Assembly (NCBI RefSeq): GCF_017813355.1
Contig: NZ_JAGIYZ010000002.1
Coordinates: 124,001-188,000, forward strand
Direction of reading: 5' to 3'
Length of the DNA stretch: 64,000 nt
Source of the DNA: Roseomonas nitratireducens
GTDB taxonomy: Bacteria; Pseudomonadota; Alphaproteobacteria; Acetobacterales; Acetobacteraceae
Shown: piece after piece, positions 55,582 to 64,000 of the stretch
Layout: each line of letters opens with the position of its first letter
How positions within the stretch are numbered: position 1 is the stretch's first letter
Position numbers and translations under genes: made by a program
The notes under the pieces: model-generated
Seen by the model: only the letters and a program-made list of their open reading frames with translations
Databases searched by the model: none
Told to the model about the DNA's origin: nothing

Positions 55582-56394
55582 ATGCCCGACCCGCGCGACG
55601 CCATCGCCCAGCTGATCGACATCATGGCCCGGCTGCGGCACCCCGAGACCGGCTGCCCCTGGGACCAGGTCCAGGACTTCGCGTCGATCGCCCCCTACAC
55701 GATCGAGGAAGCCTACGAGGTCGAGGACGCGATCGCCCGCGGGTCGCCCGCGACCCTGCTGGATGAGTTGGGCGACCTGCTGTTCCAGACCGTCTACCAC
55801 GCCCGCATGGCCGAGGAGCGCGGCTGGTTCGCCTTCGCCGACGTCGCAGCGGTGATCTCCGACAAGATGATCCGCCGCCACCCCCATGTGTTCGGGGCGG
55901 CCGAGGCGCGGACCGAGGCCGCCCAGGTCGCGGCCTGGGAAGCGCAGAAGGCGGCCGAGCGCGCGTCGCGGGCCGAGACCGGGACGCTCGCCGGCATCCC
56001 GACCGGCCTGCCCGCGCTGACCCGCGCGGCCAAGCTGACGCGCCGCGCCGCCCGGGTGGGCTTCGACTGGCCGGACGCGGCGGCGGTGCTCGACAAGCTG
56101 GAGGAGGAAGCCGCCGAGTTGCGCGCCGAGATGCGAAACGGTTCGGAGCCGGTCGATCGCGAAAGGGTCAAGGATGAGGTGGGCGATCTGCTCTTCGTCC
56201 TGGCGAACCTCGCGCGCAAGCTGGACCTCGACCCGGAGGACTGCCTGCGCGGGGCCAACCGGAAGTTCGAGCATCGCTTTCGCTTTATCGAAGAAGCATT
56301 GAAGAATGAAGGAAAGGCGCCGGCGGATGTCGACCTGGACCGCATGGAGGCGCTCTGGGGCGAGGCCAAGCGGCAGGCTGCCGGCAAGGGTTGA
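55582..56394 (+). CDS. mazG: Nucleoside triphosphate pyrophosphohydrolase
   Basis: House-cleaning NTP pyrophosphatase (270 residues) with two MazG domains. The first has PWDQVQDFASIAPYTIEEAY and DELGDLLFQTVYHARM with its EExxD-type metal site; the second has KLEEEAAELRAEM and VKDEVGDLLFVLANLARKL. Linker IPTGLPALTRAAKLTRRAARVGFDW is typical of the E. coli-type protein. It is divergent from the molybdopterin oxidoreductase across 117 bases. Confidence 0.95.
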   Translation: MPDPRDAIAQLIDIMARLRHPETGCPWDQVQDFASIAPYTIEEAYEVEDAIARGSPATLLDELGDLLFQTVYHARMAEERGWFAFADVAAVISDKMIRRHPHVFGAAEARTEAAQVAAWEAQKAAERASRAETGTLAGIPTGLPALTRAAKLTRRAARVGFDWPDAAAVLDKLEEEAAELRAEMRNGSEPVDRERVKDEVGDLLFVLANLARKLDLDPEDCLRGANRKFEHRFRFIEEALKNEGKAPADVDLDRMEALWGEAKRQAAGKG

Positions 56395-56400
56395 GGTGCC

Positions 56401-57348
56401 ATGCTTCGTTTGCTTCTGACCGCGCTCATCTTCTGTCTTTTCTCGCTGAACGAGGCGTCGGCGCAGCCCCGGCGCACCCTGCACGATGCCGGGGCGGCCG
56501 GACGGCTCGTGGCCGCGCCCGCCGGCATGGGGGAGGCGCTGCGCCTCCAGCGCGCGGGCCAGACCGTATGGCAGGCCCGGGACCAGCGCTTCGAACCCTT
56601 CCGCGACGGCGCCCCCATCCCGATCGGCGGCGGCCAGACCGCCATCGGCATCACCGGCTGGACCGGCGGCGCCTATTGCTGCTGGACGCTGCACCTGTTC
56701 CGGCCCGGCCCGCAGGGGCTGACGCATGTCGCCTCCCTGCCCCTCGGCAAGCGTGAGCCCGACGTGTTGCGCCTGGCGCCGCCGGGGACGCAGGGGATCG
56801 TCCTCGCCGATGCCGAATTCGATTTCTGGGAGGCGCCGGCAAGCCGCGCCGCGAACCTCCACCCCGCCGTGCCGCTGCGCTGGACCGGCCGGGCGCTGGA
56901 AGCGGACCAAGCTGCGATGCGCCGGCCGGTCGCCGCGGCGCTGGGGCATGCCTGCCTCGAGACCGCCGCGCCGGAGGGCGTGCCCCCGCCCGAACAGCGG
57001 ATCACGGCCCATCCGAGCCCCGAGGCCGCCATCGCCGCCCTGCGCGCCATGGATTGGACGGTCCGCGGCGGCCCGGCGGCCCATCCGGGCGTCGAGGCCG
57101 CGCGGCTCGCCGCCTGCCTGGTCTATTCCGGCCATGCGGCCGAGGCCCGGCGCCTGCTGCGGGAGGCCTGGCCGGCCGGCGCGCCGGGCCTGCCGGAGAC
57201 GGAACGGCAACTCGCCGCGCGGCTCGCCTGCAGCCCCTTCGCCGCGGCGGTGCGGGCCATCAACCCGCCCGGCGCGCCCTATCTCGGCGCGCGGTGCAAC
57301 CGGAACGGCGCGGACCGGACGGCGGTCTTCGGGCTCGACTGGCGGTAG
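56401..57348 (+). CDS. Exported protein of unknown function
   Basis: A 315-residue protein that I do not recognise. It has a signal peptide (MLRLLLTALIFCLFSLNEASA followed by QP) and is predicted periplasmic. The middle contains a Gly/Trp-rich patch (GITGWTGGAYCCWTLHLF) with an adjacent cysteine pair; further cysteines occur near the C-terminus and could form disulfides. The C-terminal half is helical and Ala-rich. It begins six bases after the mazG stop, so it is probably co-transcribed with mazG. Confidence 0.75.
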   Translation: MLRLLLTALIFCLFSLNEASAQPRRTLHDAGAAGRLVAAPAGMGEALRLQRAGQTVWQARDQRFEPFRDGAPIPIGGGQTAIGITGWTGGAYCCWTLHLFRPGPQGLTHVASLPLGKREPDVLRLAPPGTQGIVLADAEFDFWEAPASRAANLHPAVPLRWTGRALEADQAAMRRPVAAALGHACLETAAPEGVPPPEQRITAHPSPEAAIAALRAMDWTVRGGPAAHPGVEAARLAACLVYSGHAAEARRLLREAWPAGAPGLPETERQLAARLACSPFAAAVRAINPPGAPYLGARCNRNGADRTAVFGLDWR

Positions 57349-57355
57349 CGCGGCG

Positions 57356-58306
57356 TCAGCCCGGCCGCGTTTCCGCCCGCACCGTCACGCGGCCTTCCGG
57401 CAGGGGGATGAATTCCGCCTCGTCCCCCGGCACCTTGGCGAAGCGGCCAGCGGCCCAATCCGACTTGGCCTGTTCCAGCCGTTCCCGGGACGACGCGACG
57501 AAGTTCCAGTACATGTAGCGCGGCCCGTCCATCACGGCCCCGCCCAGCATCAGCAGCCGCGCGCCCGCGGGCCCGGCTTCCAGCGCCAGCGCGTCGCCGG
57601 CGCGGAACACCAGCATCCGCCCGGCCTCGAAGACGCTGCCCGCCACGGTCACGCTGCCCTGCACGACATAGGCGCCGCGTTCCTCATGCTGCGCCGGCAG
57701 CGGCAGGCGGGCGCCCGGGGCCAGCACGGCATCGGCGTAGAACAGCGGCGAGGCTGTCTCGACCGGGGCGCGCAGGCCCCAGGCTTCCCCCGCCACCAGG
57801 CGCAGGGTCACGCCGGCATCGGCGATCAAGGGCAGCGCCTCGGCGCCGTGATGGGCGAAGGCGGGCGCGGTCTCCTCCATTCCCTTGGGCAGCGCGACCC
57901 AGGACTGGATGCCGAACATCCTCCGCGGCCGGTCGCGCAGCGCCGCATCCGTGCGTTCGGAATGCACGATGCCCTGCCCGGCCGTCATCCAGTTCAACTC
58001 GCCCGGCCGGATCGGCTGGGCCGAGCCGAGGCTGTCACGATGGAAGATCTCGCCCTCGAACAGGTAGGTGACGGTGGACAGGCCGATATGCGGGTGCGGG
58101 CGGACATCGAGCCCCTGCCCCGTCAGGAACTCGCCCGGCCCCATCTGGTCGAAGAAGATGAAGGGGCCGACCATCTGGCGTTCGCGCGCCGGCAGGGCGC
58201 GGCGGACCTCGAAGCCGCCGATGTCGTGCGCGCGGGGGATGATGACGGTCTCGATCCCCTCCGGGGCGGGCGGGCAGGTCGGGTCGGTCTCGTCGAGGGT
58301 GCTCAT
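57356..58306 (-). CDS. Pirin family protein
   Basis: A 316-residue bicupin. The N-terminal cupin has the metal-binding histidines in VRPHPHIGLSTVTYLFEG and GQGIVHSE, with FDQMGPGEF typical of pirins. Bacterial pirins may act as quercetinases or bind partner enzymes; the function here is unknown. It is convergent with the exported protein gene, seven bases apart. Confidence 0.92.
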   Translation of the reverse strand: MSTLDETDPTCPPAPEGIETVIIPRAHDIGGFEVRRALPARERQMVGPFIFFDQMGPGEFLTGQGLDVRPHPHIGLSTVTYLFEGEIFHRDSLGSAQPIRPGELNWMTAGQGIVHSERTDAALRDRPRRMFGIQSWVALPKGMEETAPAFAHHGAEALPLIADAGVTLRLVAGEAWGLRAPVETASPLFYADAVLAPGARLPLPAQHEERGAYVVQGSVTVAGSVFEAGRMLVFRAGDALALEAGPAGARLLMLGGAVMDGPRYMYWNFVASSRERLEQAKSDWAAGRFAKVPGDEAEFIPLPEGRVTVRAETRPG

Positions 58307-58381
58307 GGGGTCGCCTCCTGGCTGCCCCTCATGTCGGGGTGACGGGCGCCTGGCGCCATGGGGCGGGGGTGATGGTGGCGA

Positions 58382-58915
58382 TCAGCCGGGCGGATAGGCG
58401 ATCGCCACCACCTCGATCTCCTCCACCCCTCCGGGCAGGCGGATCTTCCGCACGTCGCCGAGCTTCGCCCCGAGCAGTGCCCGCGCGACCGGCGCGACCC
58501 AGGAGACATCGCCGCGATCGGCATCGGCCTCATCCACGCCGACGATGCGGATGGTCACCTCGGCATCGTCCGACAGGCGGGCGTAGGTGACGGTCGCGCC
58601 GAAGAAGACCTGGTCGCGCCTGGCCTGCGCCGCCGGGTCGACCACCTGCACGCGGTCCAGCCGCTTGCGCAGGAAGCGCACACGCCCGTCGATCTGGCGC
58701 AGGCGGCGCTTGCCGTACTGGTAGTCGGCGTTCTCCGACCGGTCGCCGAGCGAGGCGGCCCAGGAGACGACCTCGACCACCTTCGGCCGTTCATCCTCCC
58801 ACAGCCGGCGGATCTCCTCGCGCAGCGCGGCGGCGCCGGCGGGGGTCATGTAGAAAGGCGTGCCGGGGGGAAGGCCGGGCGGGCCTTCATCCTCATCCTC
58901 GTCCGGATCGCTCAC
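58382..58915 (-). CDS. greB: Transcription elongation factor GreB
   Basis: Rescues backtracked RNA polymerase by stimulating RNA cleavage. The 177-residue protein has an acidic N-terminal extension ([12 protein letters not shown]), the coiled-coil with the GreB signature RSENADYQYGKRRLRQID and its acidic tip, then the FKBP-like C-terminal domain. GTG at 58915 overlaps the stop of the upstream gene by four bases (GTGA), which argues for this start over ATG 58948. Confidence 0.92.
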   Translation of the reverse strand: MSDPDEDEDEGPPGLPPGTPFYMTPAGAAALREEIRRLWEDERPKVVEVVSWAASLGDRSENADYQYGKRRLRQIDGRVRFLRKRLDRVQVVDPAAQARRDQVFFGATVTYARLSDDAEVTIRIVGVDEADADRGDVSWVAPVARALLGAKLGDVRKIRLPGGVEEIEVVAIAYPPG

Positions 58916-59739
58916 GGGTCGAGCAGGCTCGCGCGGAGCGCCTCCCAACCCTCGCGGTCCGGCGCGCAGATCAGCCCGCCATCCTTGTGCGTCGGCAGGT
59001 ATTCGCTGCCGTCGAAGCGCGCGGAATAGCCGCCCGCTTCCCGGTGCAGAAGCCAGCCGGGCAGATGGTCCCAGGGCATCAGGCGGTTGTAGAGTTGCGC
59101 ATGGGCGTGCCCGCCCGCGGTCAGCCGGTATTCATGCGCCGCGCAGCGGAAGCAGACGACGCCGGCAAGCCGCGGCAGCCGGGACGCGACGCGGCTGCGC
59201 AGCGGCTCCTTCAGGTAGGTCCAGGAGATGGCGGCGACCATGCGCTCGACCGGCACGGGTGCCGCGACGCGCAGGTCGGCCATGTGCCGCCCTTCTCCAT
59301 CCGCGATCCAGGCCCCTTCCCCGCGCAGCGCGATCGCCGTGTCGTCGCCGAGCGGGTCGTGGATCCAGCCCGCCACCACCTCCCCGCGCACCACCGCCGC
59401 GGCCATGCAGCCGAACAGCGGCGTGCCGGAGGCGAAGTTCGCCGTGCCGTCCACCGGGTCGACCACGAAGGCGAGGTCCGCGCCGGCGAGGCGGTCGATC
59501 ACGGCGGGGTCGGCCGCGGCCGCTTCCTCCCCCACCACGACGCAGCCGGGGAACATCCGGGCGAGTCCGGCCTCGATGATCCGCTCCGCGGCCTCATCCG
59601 CATCGGTGACGAGGTCGAGCGGGCCGGACTTGGCGCGCACCGCGCCCTGGGCGAGTCGGCGGAAGCGCGGCAGGATCTCCGCCCGCGCGGCGTCCCGCAG
59701 CAGGGCCGCGACATCGGCCGCGCGCGCCGCGCCGATCAC
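58912..59739 (-). CDS. Inositol monophosphatase family protein
   Basis: A 275-residue metal-dependent phosphatase. The family motifs are [36 protein letters not shown] and [17 protein letters not shown]. It could act on inositol phosphate, histidinol phosphate or a related substrate; the neighbours do not decide. Its 3-prime end overlaps greB and its 5-prime end overlaps hflX by four bases. Confidence 0.92.
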   Translation of the reverse strand: MIGAARAADVAALLRDAARAEILPRFRRLAQGAVRAKSGPLDLVTDADEAAERIIEAGLARMFPGCVVVGEEAAAADPAVIDRLAGADLAFVVDPVDGTANFASGTPLFGCMAAAVVRGEVVAGWIHDPLGDDTAIALRGEGAWIADGEGRHMADLRVAAPVPVERMVAAISWTYLKEPLRSRVASRLPRLAGVVCFRCAAHEYRLTAGGHAHAQLYNRLMPWDHLPGWLLHREAGGYSARFDGSEYLPTHKDGGLICAPDREGWEALRASLLDP

Positions 59740-61055
59740 CGCCCGCCGCCCTCGAAGCGGGCACGGTCGGCGGCGGAAATGCGCACGGTCAGGCGGATCG
59801 CCTCCTCCCCATCCTGGCGGGAGAGCACTTCGCCATGCTCGTAGAGCCAGGCGAGGCGCGCGCCGTCGCTGGTCGGCACGCTGACCTCCAGCGTCTCGAG
59901 CCCGGCCGAGAGGCGGGCGTCGATCGCGCGGCGCAGCGCGTCCAGCCCCTCCCCCGTCAGGGCGGAGACCGGCACGGCATCGGGCATGCGGCGGGCGACG
60001 TGCTCGATGCCGCCGAGCAGGTCGGCCTTGTTGAGCACTTCGAGCACGCGCGCTTCCCAGCCTTCCTCGAGCGAGGCGTTGGGGCCCTCGGCCATCTCCT
60101 CCATCACGCCGAGCACGTCGGCGCGCTGCGCGGCGCTGTCGGGGTGGGCGATGTCGCGCACATGCAGGATGACGTCGGCCGCGGCCACTTCCTCGAGCGT
60201 CGCGCGGAAGGCCTCGACCAGCTGCGTCGGCAGGTCGGAGATGAAGCCCACCGTGTCCGAGAGGATGCAGGTCCGCCCCGAGGGCAGGCGGATGGCGCGC
60301 ATCGTCGGATCCAGCGTCGCGAAGAGCTGGTCCTGCGCATAGACGCCCGCGCCGGTCAGCGCGTTGAACAGCGTGGACTTGCCGGCATTGGTGTAGCCGA
60401 CGAGGGCGACGACCGGGTACGGCACGCGCGCCCGCGCGCTGCGGTGCAGGCCGCGGGTGCGCCGCACCTGTTCCAGTTCGCGCTTGAGCCGGACGATCCG
60501 GTCGCCGATCAGGCGGCGGTCGATCTCGATCTGGCTTTCGCCGGGCCCGCCGAGGAAGCCGAAGCCGCCGCGCTGGCGTTCGAGGTGCGTCCAGGAGCGG
60601 ACGAGGCGCGTGCGCTGGTATTCGAGATGCGCGAGTTCGACCTGCAGCGCGCCTTCCTTGGTGCGCGCGCGCTCGCCGAAGATCTCGAGGATCAGGCCCG
60701 TGCGGTCGATGACCTTCACGCCCCAGGTCTTTTCCAGGTTGCGCTGCTGCACGGGCGTCAGCGCCGCGTCCACCACCACCAGCGCGACATCCTGGTCCTT
60801 CAGCGCGCGGCCGATGATCTCGGCCTGGCCTTCGCCGATCAGCGTCGCTGGGCGGCGTTCGCGCAGCGGATGGACCGCCGAATGCACGATGGCGACGCCG
60901 ATCGAGGCGGTGAGGCCGACCGCTTCCGCGAGTCGCGCCTCGGCCGCGCGTTGTCCGCCCGCATCGCCGATGGCGACGCGGTTCGGCCGCTCATAGGGCA
61001 GGATGACGGCTGCGCGGGTCGGCGCGCCGCCCGGGGCCTCAGGTGCCGCCGCCAG
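59736..61055 (-). CDS. hflX: GTPase HflX, apparent CTG start inside hfq
   Basis: Ribosome-associated GTPase involved in splitting stalled ribosomes. The P-loop [29 protein letters not shown] and [20 protein letters not shown] are diagnostic. The first ATG/GTG/TTG in frame is GTG 60887, which would remove a conserved N-terminal stretch ([20 protein letters not shown]). The frame stays open to a stop at 61059-61061, and within it CTG at 61055 has GAGG seven bases upstream. With CTG the protein is 439 residues, normal for HflX, and begins 17 bases inside hfq. This start is inference; GTG 60887 is the conservative fallback. Confidence 0.85.
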   Translation of the reverse strand: MAAAPEAPGGAPTRAAVILPYERPNRVAIGDAGGQRAAEARLAEAVGLTASIGVAIVHSAVHPLRERRPATLIGEGQAEIIGRALKDQDVALVVVDAALTPVQQRNLEKTWGVKVIDRTGLILEIFGERARTKEGALQVELAHLEYQRTRLVRSWTHLERQRGGFGFLGGPGESQIEIDRRLIGDRIVRLKRELEQVRRTRGLHRSARARVPYPVVALVGYTNAGKSTLFNALTGAGVYAQDQLFATLDPTMRAIRLPSGRTCILSDTVGFISDLPTQLVEAFRATLEEVAAADVILHVRDIAHPDSAAQRADVLGVMEEMAEGPNASLEEGWEARVLEVLNKADLLGGIEHVARRMPDAVPVSALTGEGLDALRRAIDARLSAGLETLEVSVPTSDGARLAWLYEHGEVLSRQDGEEAIRLTVRISAADRARFEGGGR

Positions 61056-61362
61056 GGGTCACCTCACGCGTCAGCGTCATGCGCGTGTCGGAGGCCGGCG
61101 CGGCGCCGGCCGGCTGCGCGCCCGGCTGGGCCGCCGCATCGAACAGCATGATGGGCGCGCCCGGCATCACCGTGCTGATGGCGTGCTTGTAGACCAGCTG
61201 GGTATGACCGTCCCGGCGCAGCAGCACCGAGAAATTGTCGAACCAAGTGATGATCCCCTGCAGCTTCACGCCGTTCACGAGGAAGACCGTCACGGGGGTC
61301 TTGGATTTGCGAACGTGGTTCAGGAACACGTCCTGCACGTTCTGGGACTTCTCGGCGGCCAT
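61039..61362 (-). CDS. hfq: RNA-binding protein Hfq
   Basis: Hexameric Sm-like RNA chaperone (107 residues) that pairs small RNAs with mRNAs. The Sm1 and Sm2 motifs are present: [39 protein letters not shown] and [11 protein letters not shown] flexible Ala/Pro-rich tail of about 35 residues follows. hfq-hflX is a near-universal proteobacterial pair; here the end of hfq encodes the likely ribosome site and start of hflX. Confidence 0.97.
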   Translation of the reverse strand: MAAEKSQNVQDVFLNHVRKSKTPVTVFLVNGVKLQGIITWFDNFSVLLRRDGHTQLVYKHAISTVMPGAPIMLFDAAAQPGAQPAGAAPASDTRMTLTREVTPGGGT

Positions 61363-61453
61363 CGGACCGGTCCTTCTTCTTGCTGGTCACCGACCAGGGG
61401 CGGACCGGCGAAAACCATTTCCGGCCGCCGGCGCGGGGAGTTTCCCCGTTGCG

Positions 61454-62104
61454 CTAGCGGATGGCAAGCGAAAGCAGATGCGCGGCCAGCGCATGGCCGT
61501 CGGCGAAGACGACATCCGGCCCCGCGGCGGCCACCCCGCCGTCATGCGCGGCGTCGCCGAGCAGCACCGCGCGGCAGCCCGCCGCGCGCGCCGCCTGCAT
61601 GTCGAGCGCGGTGTCCCCCACATACCAGACGGCGTCGGAGGCCGCGATGCCGACCGCTTCGAGCGCCATGAGCAGCGGCGCGGCATCCGGCTTGTCCCGC
61701 GCCGCGTCGCCCGCGCCCACCAGCGCGCCGAAGCGGGCATCCCAGCCCAGATGCGCCGCTTCCGCGCGCAGCAGCGGCCCCTGCTTGTTCGACACGACGG
61801 CCTGCGGGCCCATGCGCGCCGCCGCGTCCAGCGCGGCATCCGCCCCCGGCATGGGGGTGAGCACCGAGAGGTGCTGCACGCGCACTTCGTCGTAGAAGAT
61901 GTCCCGCGCGCGTTCCCACTCGGCGCCGAACATGCCCGGAAACGTGTCGCGCAGGCTGCCGCGCACGCGGGCGAGCACCGTCTCGCGGTCCCATTCCGGC
62001 ATGGCGAAGGCGCGGAAGGTGGCGTTCAGTCCGGCCTCGATCGCCGCCCAGCCATCGACCAGCGTATTGTCCCAGTCCCAGAGGATCGCCGCCGGGCGGC
62101 TCAT
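61454..62104 (-). CDS. HAD-family hydrolase, phosphoglycolate phosphatase-like
   Basis: A 216-residue HAD phosphatase. Motif I is DWDNTLVDG (nucleophile Asp10), motif II is in QAVVSNKQG, motif III is the lysine of ARDKPDAAPL and motif IV is VGDTALDMQAARAAG. A helical cap lies between motifs I and II. The ATG overlaps the stop of the SnoaL-like gene (ATGA). Substrate not determined. Confidence 0.88.
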   Translation of the reverse strand: MSRPAAILWDWDNTLVDGWAAIEAGLNATFRAFAMPEWDRETVLARVRGSLRDTFPGMFGAEWERARDIFYDEVRVQHLSVLTPMPGADAALDAAARMGPQAVVSNKQGPLLRAEAAHLGWDARFGALVGAGDAARDKPDAAPLLMALEAVGIAASDAVWYVGDTALDMQAARAAGCRAVLLGDAAHDGGVAAAGPDVVFADGHALAAHLLSLAIR

Positions 62105-62508
62105 GCGTGCAGCTGCGCCAGCAGCCCGCGCATGTCGCCCATCACCCAGAGATCGGCGATCCGCCCCTCTCGCATCGTGAAGAAGCCGACGCCTTCCCAG
62201 GCGAGCGTCCTGCCGCTCGGCGGCACGTCGAGGAACGGCCCGGCATCGTGCCGGCCGGAGAAGCCGATCCTGGTCGCGACCTTGTCGCCTTCGGCCACTA
62301 GGTCGCGGATCTCGCAGCGGTATTCCCCGAAGGCGTCGCGCACGCTGCGGACATAGGCGGCATAGGCGTCGTGGCCGCGCATCACCTGGCCGAAGGTGCC
62401 GCGGAAGGCGACGTCCTCGGTCATCAGCGCGGGCAGGCGCGACAGGTCGCCCTTCTCCCACAGATCGGCATAGAAGGCGCGGATGGTCGCCGCGTTGGTC
62501 GTGCTCAC
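62101..62508 (-). CDS. SnoaL-like / ester cyclase family protein
   Basis: A 135-residue NTF2-fold protein. Typical stretches are IRAFYADLWEKGDLSRLPAL, VAFRGTFGQVMRGHDAYAAY and PPSGRTLAWEGVGFFTMREG. The family includes polyketide cyclases, but most small members have no known reaction. GTG at 62508 overlaps the stop of the transaminase gene by four bases (GTGA); coupling to the HAD gene follows on the other side. Confidence 0.85.
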   Translation of the reverse strand: MSTTNAATIRAFYADLWEKGDLSRLPALMTEDVAFRGTFGQVMRGHDAYAAYVRSVRDAFGEYRCEIRDLVAEGDKVATRIGFSGRHDAGPFLDVPPSGRTLAWEGVGFFTMREGRIADLWVMGDMRGLLAQLHA

Positions 62509-63377
62509 GCGGCGTTCTTCAGCCCGCCCTTCACGTGCCGGGCGAAGATCTCGAACAGCTGGCGCACGACGGGGCCGACCTTGCCGTCGCCCACGGGCTG
62601 GCCGTCGATCTTCACGATCGGCTTCACGAAGGAGGTGGCGGAGGTGATGAAGGCCTCCCGCGCGCGGCGCATCTCGTCCAGCGAGAATTCGCGCAGGTCG
62701 ATCGGGATGCCGGCCTGGCGCAGTTCCTCGATCAGCGCGGCGCGGGTGCAGCCGGGCAGGATCGCGTGGTCGAGGTGGCGGACGCGGATCGTCCCGTGCT
62801 CGTCCACGATCCAGAACGACGTCGCGGCCCCTTCGGTGACCATCTTCGTGTCCGGGTCGTAGAGCACGGCCTCGATCGCGCCGACTTCCTTCGCCGCCTG
62901 GCGGGCGAGGCAATTGGGCAGCAGGTTCACGGTCTTGATGTCGCAGCGCGCCCAGCGCAAGTCGGGCTGGGTGATCGCGGCCGCGCCCCAGGTGTCGACA
63001 TTGGTCGGATAGGGCGCGATGCGCTTGATGGTCACGACCAGCGCCGGCGGCACGGGCTTGCCGGGGAAGGCATGGTCGCGCCGCGCCACGCCGCGCGTGA
63101 CCTGCATGTACAGCAGCCCTTCGGTGACGCGGTTGCGCCGGGCCACTTCCCGCAGCACGAGCCGCAGCGCGGCGCGCGACATCGGCATGGGCAGGCGGAT
63201 CTCGCGCAGGGACCGCTCCAGCCGGTCGAGGTGCAGGTCCTCGTCGATGTAGCGGCCGTCATACAGGTGGACGACCTCGTAGATGCCGTCGCCGAACTGG
63301 TAGCCGCGATCCTCGATGTTCACGGCAGCCTCGGGCTGCGGCAGGTAGCGGCCGTTGACGTAGGCGATGCGGGACAT
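62505..63377 (-). CDS. dat: D-amino-acid transaminase
   Basis: PLP-dependent fold-type IV aminotransferase (290 residues) that interconverts D-Ala and D-Glu with their keto acids, for peptidoglycan precursor supply. The PLP lysine is Lys148 in CDIKTVNLLPN, and EDRGYQFGDGIYEVV, KMVTEGAATSFWIV and ILPGCTRAAL are family features. Branched-chain aminotransferase and aminodeoxychorismate lyase are related, but the motifs fit Dat best. It follows ntrX by 11 bases. Confidence 0.9.
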   Translation of the reverse strand: MSRIAYVNGRYLPQPEAAVNIEDRGYQFGDGIYEVVHLYDGRYIDEDLHLDRLERSLREIRLPMPMSRAALRLVLREVARRNRVTEGLLYMQVTRGVARRDHAFPGKPVPPALVVTIKRIAPYPTNVDTWGAAAITQPDLRWARCDIKTVNLLPNCLARQAAKEVGAIEAVLYDPDTKMVTEGAATSFWIVDEHGTIRVRHLDHAILPGCTRAALIEELRQAGIPIDLREFSLDEMRRAREAFITSATSFVKPIVKIDGQPVGDGKVGPVVRQLFEIFARHVKGGLKNAA

Positions 63378-63388
63378 GGCGCGGTCCT

Positions 63389-64000
63389 TCAGGGGGCGGT
63401 GGCGGCGGGCGCGGCGACGCGGTCCTCCGCCTGCACGCCGAGGAATTTCAGCTTCCGGTGCAGCGCGCTGCGCTCCATGCCGACGAAGTTCGCGGTGCGG
63501 CTGATGTTGCCGCCGAAGCGCAGCAACTGCGCTTCCAGGTACTGGCGCTCGAACAGCTCCCGCGCCTCGCGCAGCGGCAGCGTCATGATCTCGCTCGACC
63601 GGTCGAGCTTGAGCACCGCCGGCGCGGCCGCGCCGACCTGCGGCGGCAGCATGTCCGGCCGGATCGCGTCCCGCGCATCGCCCGGCGCCATGATCAGCAG
63701 CCAGTCGATCAGGTTGCGCAGCTCGCGGACATTGCCCGGCCAGTCATAGGCCTGCATGGCGGCGAGCGCGTCCTCGCTCAGCTCGCGCGAGGCCATGCCG
63801 GTCGTCTCGGCCGAGCGGCCCATGAAGTGCCGCGCGAGCACGGGCACGTCCTCCCGCCGCTCGCGCAACGCGGGGACGCGCAGCGGCACGACGGCGAGGC
63901 GATAGAACAGGTCCTCCCGGAACCGGCCGGCCGCGATCTCGGCCGACAGGTCGCGGTTGGTGGTGGACAGCACGCGCACATCCACCTTCACCCGCGTGCC
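63389..64000 (-). CDS. ntrX: Nitrogen response regulator NtrX, N-terminus outside window
   Basis: C-terminal 203 residues of a sigma-54-dependent response regulator; the receiver domain and P-loop lie beyond the window edge. The end of the AAA+ domain is visible ([51 protein letters not shown]). The C-terminal helix-turn-helix reads [20 protein letters not shown] and then HRKLKFLGV, which is specific to NtrX. NtrX acts with the sensor NtrY, which would be expected upstream, off the window. Confidence 0.92.
   Translation of the reverse strand, partial: GTRVKVDVRVLSTTNRDLSAEIAAGRFREDLFYRLAVVPLRVPALRERREDVPVLARHFMGRSAETTGMASRELSEDALAAMQAYDWPGNVRELRNLIDWLLIMAPGDARDAIRPDMLPPQVGAAAPAVLKLDRSSEIMTLPLREARELFERQYLEAQLLRFGGNISRTANFVGMERSALHRKLKFLGVQAEDRVAAPAATAP

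Noticed and set aside
59736-60887. hflX starting at GTG 60887
   Set aside because: It would cut off a conserved N-terminal segment that is intact in the same frame upstream; kept only as a fallback.

Overview
The window is one uninterrupted stretch of a very GC-rich (about 70 percent) alphaproteobacterial chromosome. Gene content and order suggest Rhodospirillales, most like Acetobacteraceae of the Roseomonas type. The grounds are the series clpP-clpX-lon-hup-tRNAs-nuoA-N-birA-coaX-rnj-proS-lol-dnaE, the short alphaproteobacterial ProRS, and an ntrX-hfq-hflX neighbourhood. This taxonomic call is inference. No IS element, prophage, CRISPR array, integrase or rRNA was seen.

Layout. 1-5.6 kb: a truncated membrane protein with a decayed GGDEF domain lies divergent from a chemoreceptor fused to a PilZ domain; a LysR regulator follows, divergent from an NAD(P)H-quinone-reductase-like dehydrogenase. 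5.7-10.4 kb: tRNA-Ser, an MmgE/PrpD protein and three peptidoglycan enzymes in a row (MltB-like, RlpA-like with SPOR, DacA-like). 10.4-15.8 kb: a small unknown gene, then tmk-holB-metG-tatD and a PhnP-like metallo-hydrolase. 15.8-21.4 kb: the proteolysis genes clpP, clpX and lon, then HU, tRNA-Val and tRNA-Asp, with clear terminators; clpP and lon share a heat-shock-like promoter pattern. 21.6-35.7 kb: all fourteen complex I genes, nuoA to nuoN. 35.7-39.2 kb: birA, coaX, rnj and a DUF1467 membrane protein, coupled to the end of nuo. 39.2-39.7 kb: a non-coding, structured gap. 39.7-44.2 kb: proS and an ABC lipoprotein-release system with two tandem LolC/LolE-type permeases and LolD. 44.3-48.4 kb: hupE and dnaE.

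48.5-51.9 kb is the most unusual part: a FhaC/ShlB-type outer-membrane transporter followed by an exported proline/glycine-rich protein with six near-identical 29-30 residue repeats, where a large TpsA exoprotein would be expected. 52.0-58.3 kb: a translationally coupled amidase and molybdopterin oxidoreductase, mazG, an exported unknown protein and a pirin. 58.4-64 kb: a minus-strand run from ntrX (cut by the window edge) through a D-amino-acid transaminase, a SnoaL-like protein, a HAD phosphatase, hfq, hflX, an inositol monophosphatase-family protein and greB. hflX appears to start at a CTG codon inside hfq.

Together the window is mostly housekeeping (replication, translation, protein quality control, respiration, envelope maintenance) with small accessory pockets at 0-5 kb, 48.5-52 kb and 52-58 kb. 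Many neighbours overlap by 4 or 8 bases (ATGA, GTGA), so translational coupling is common.
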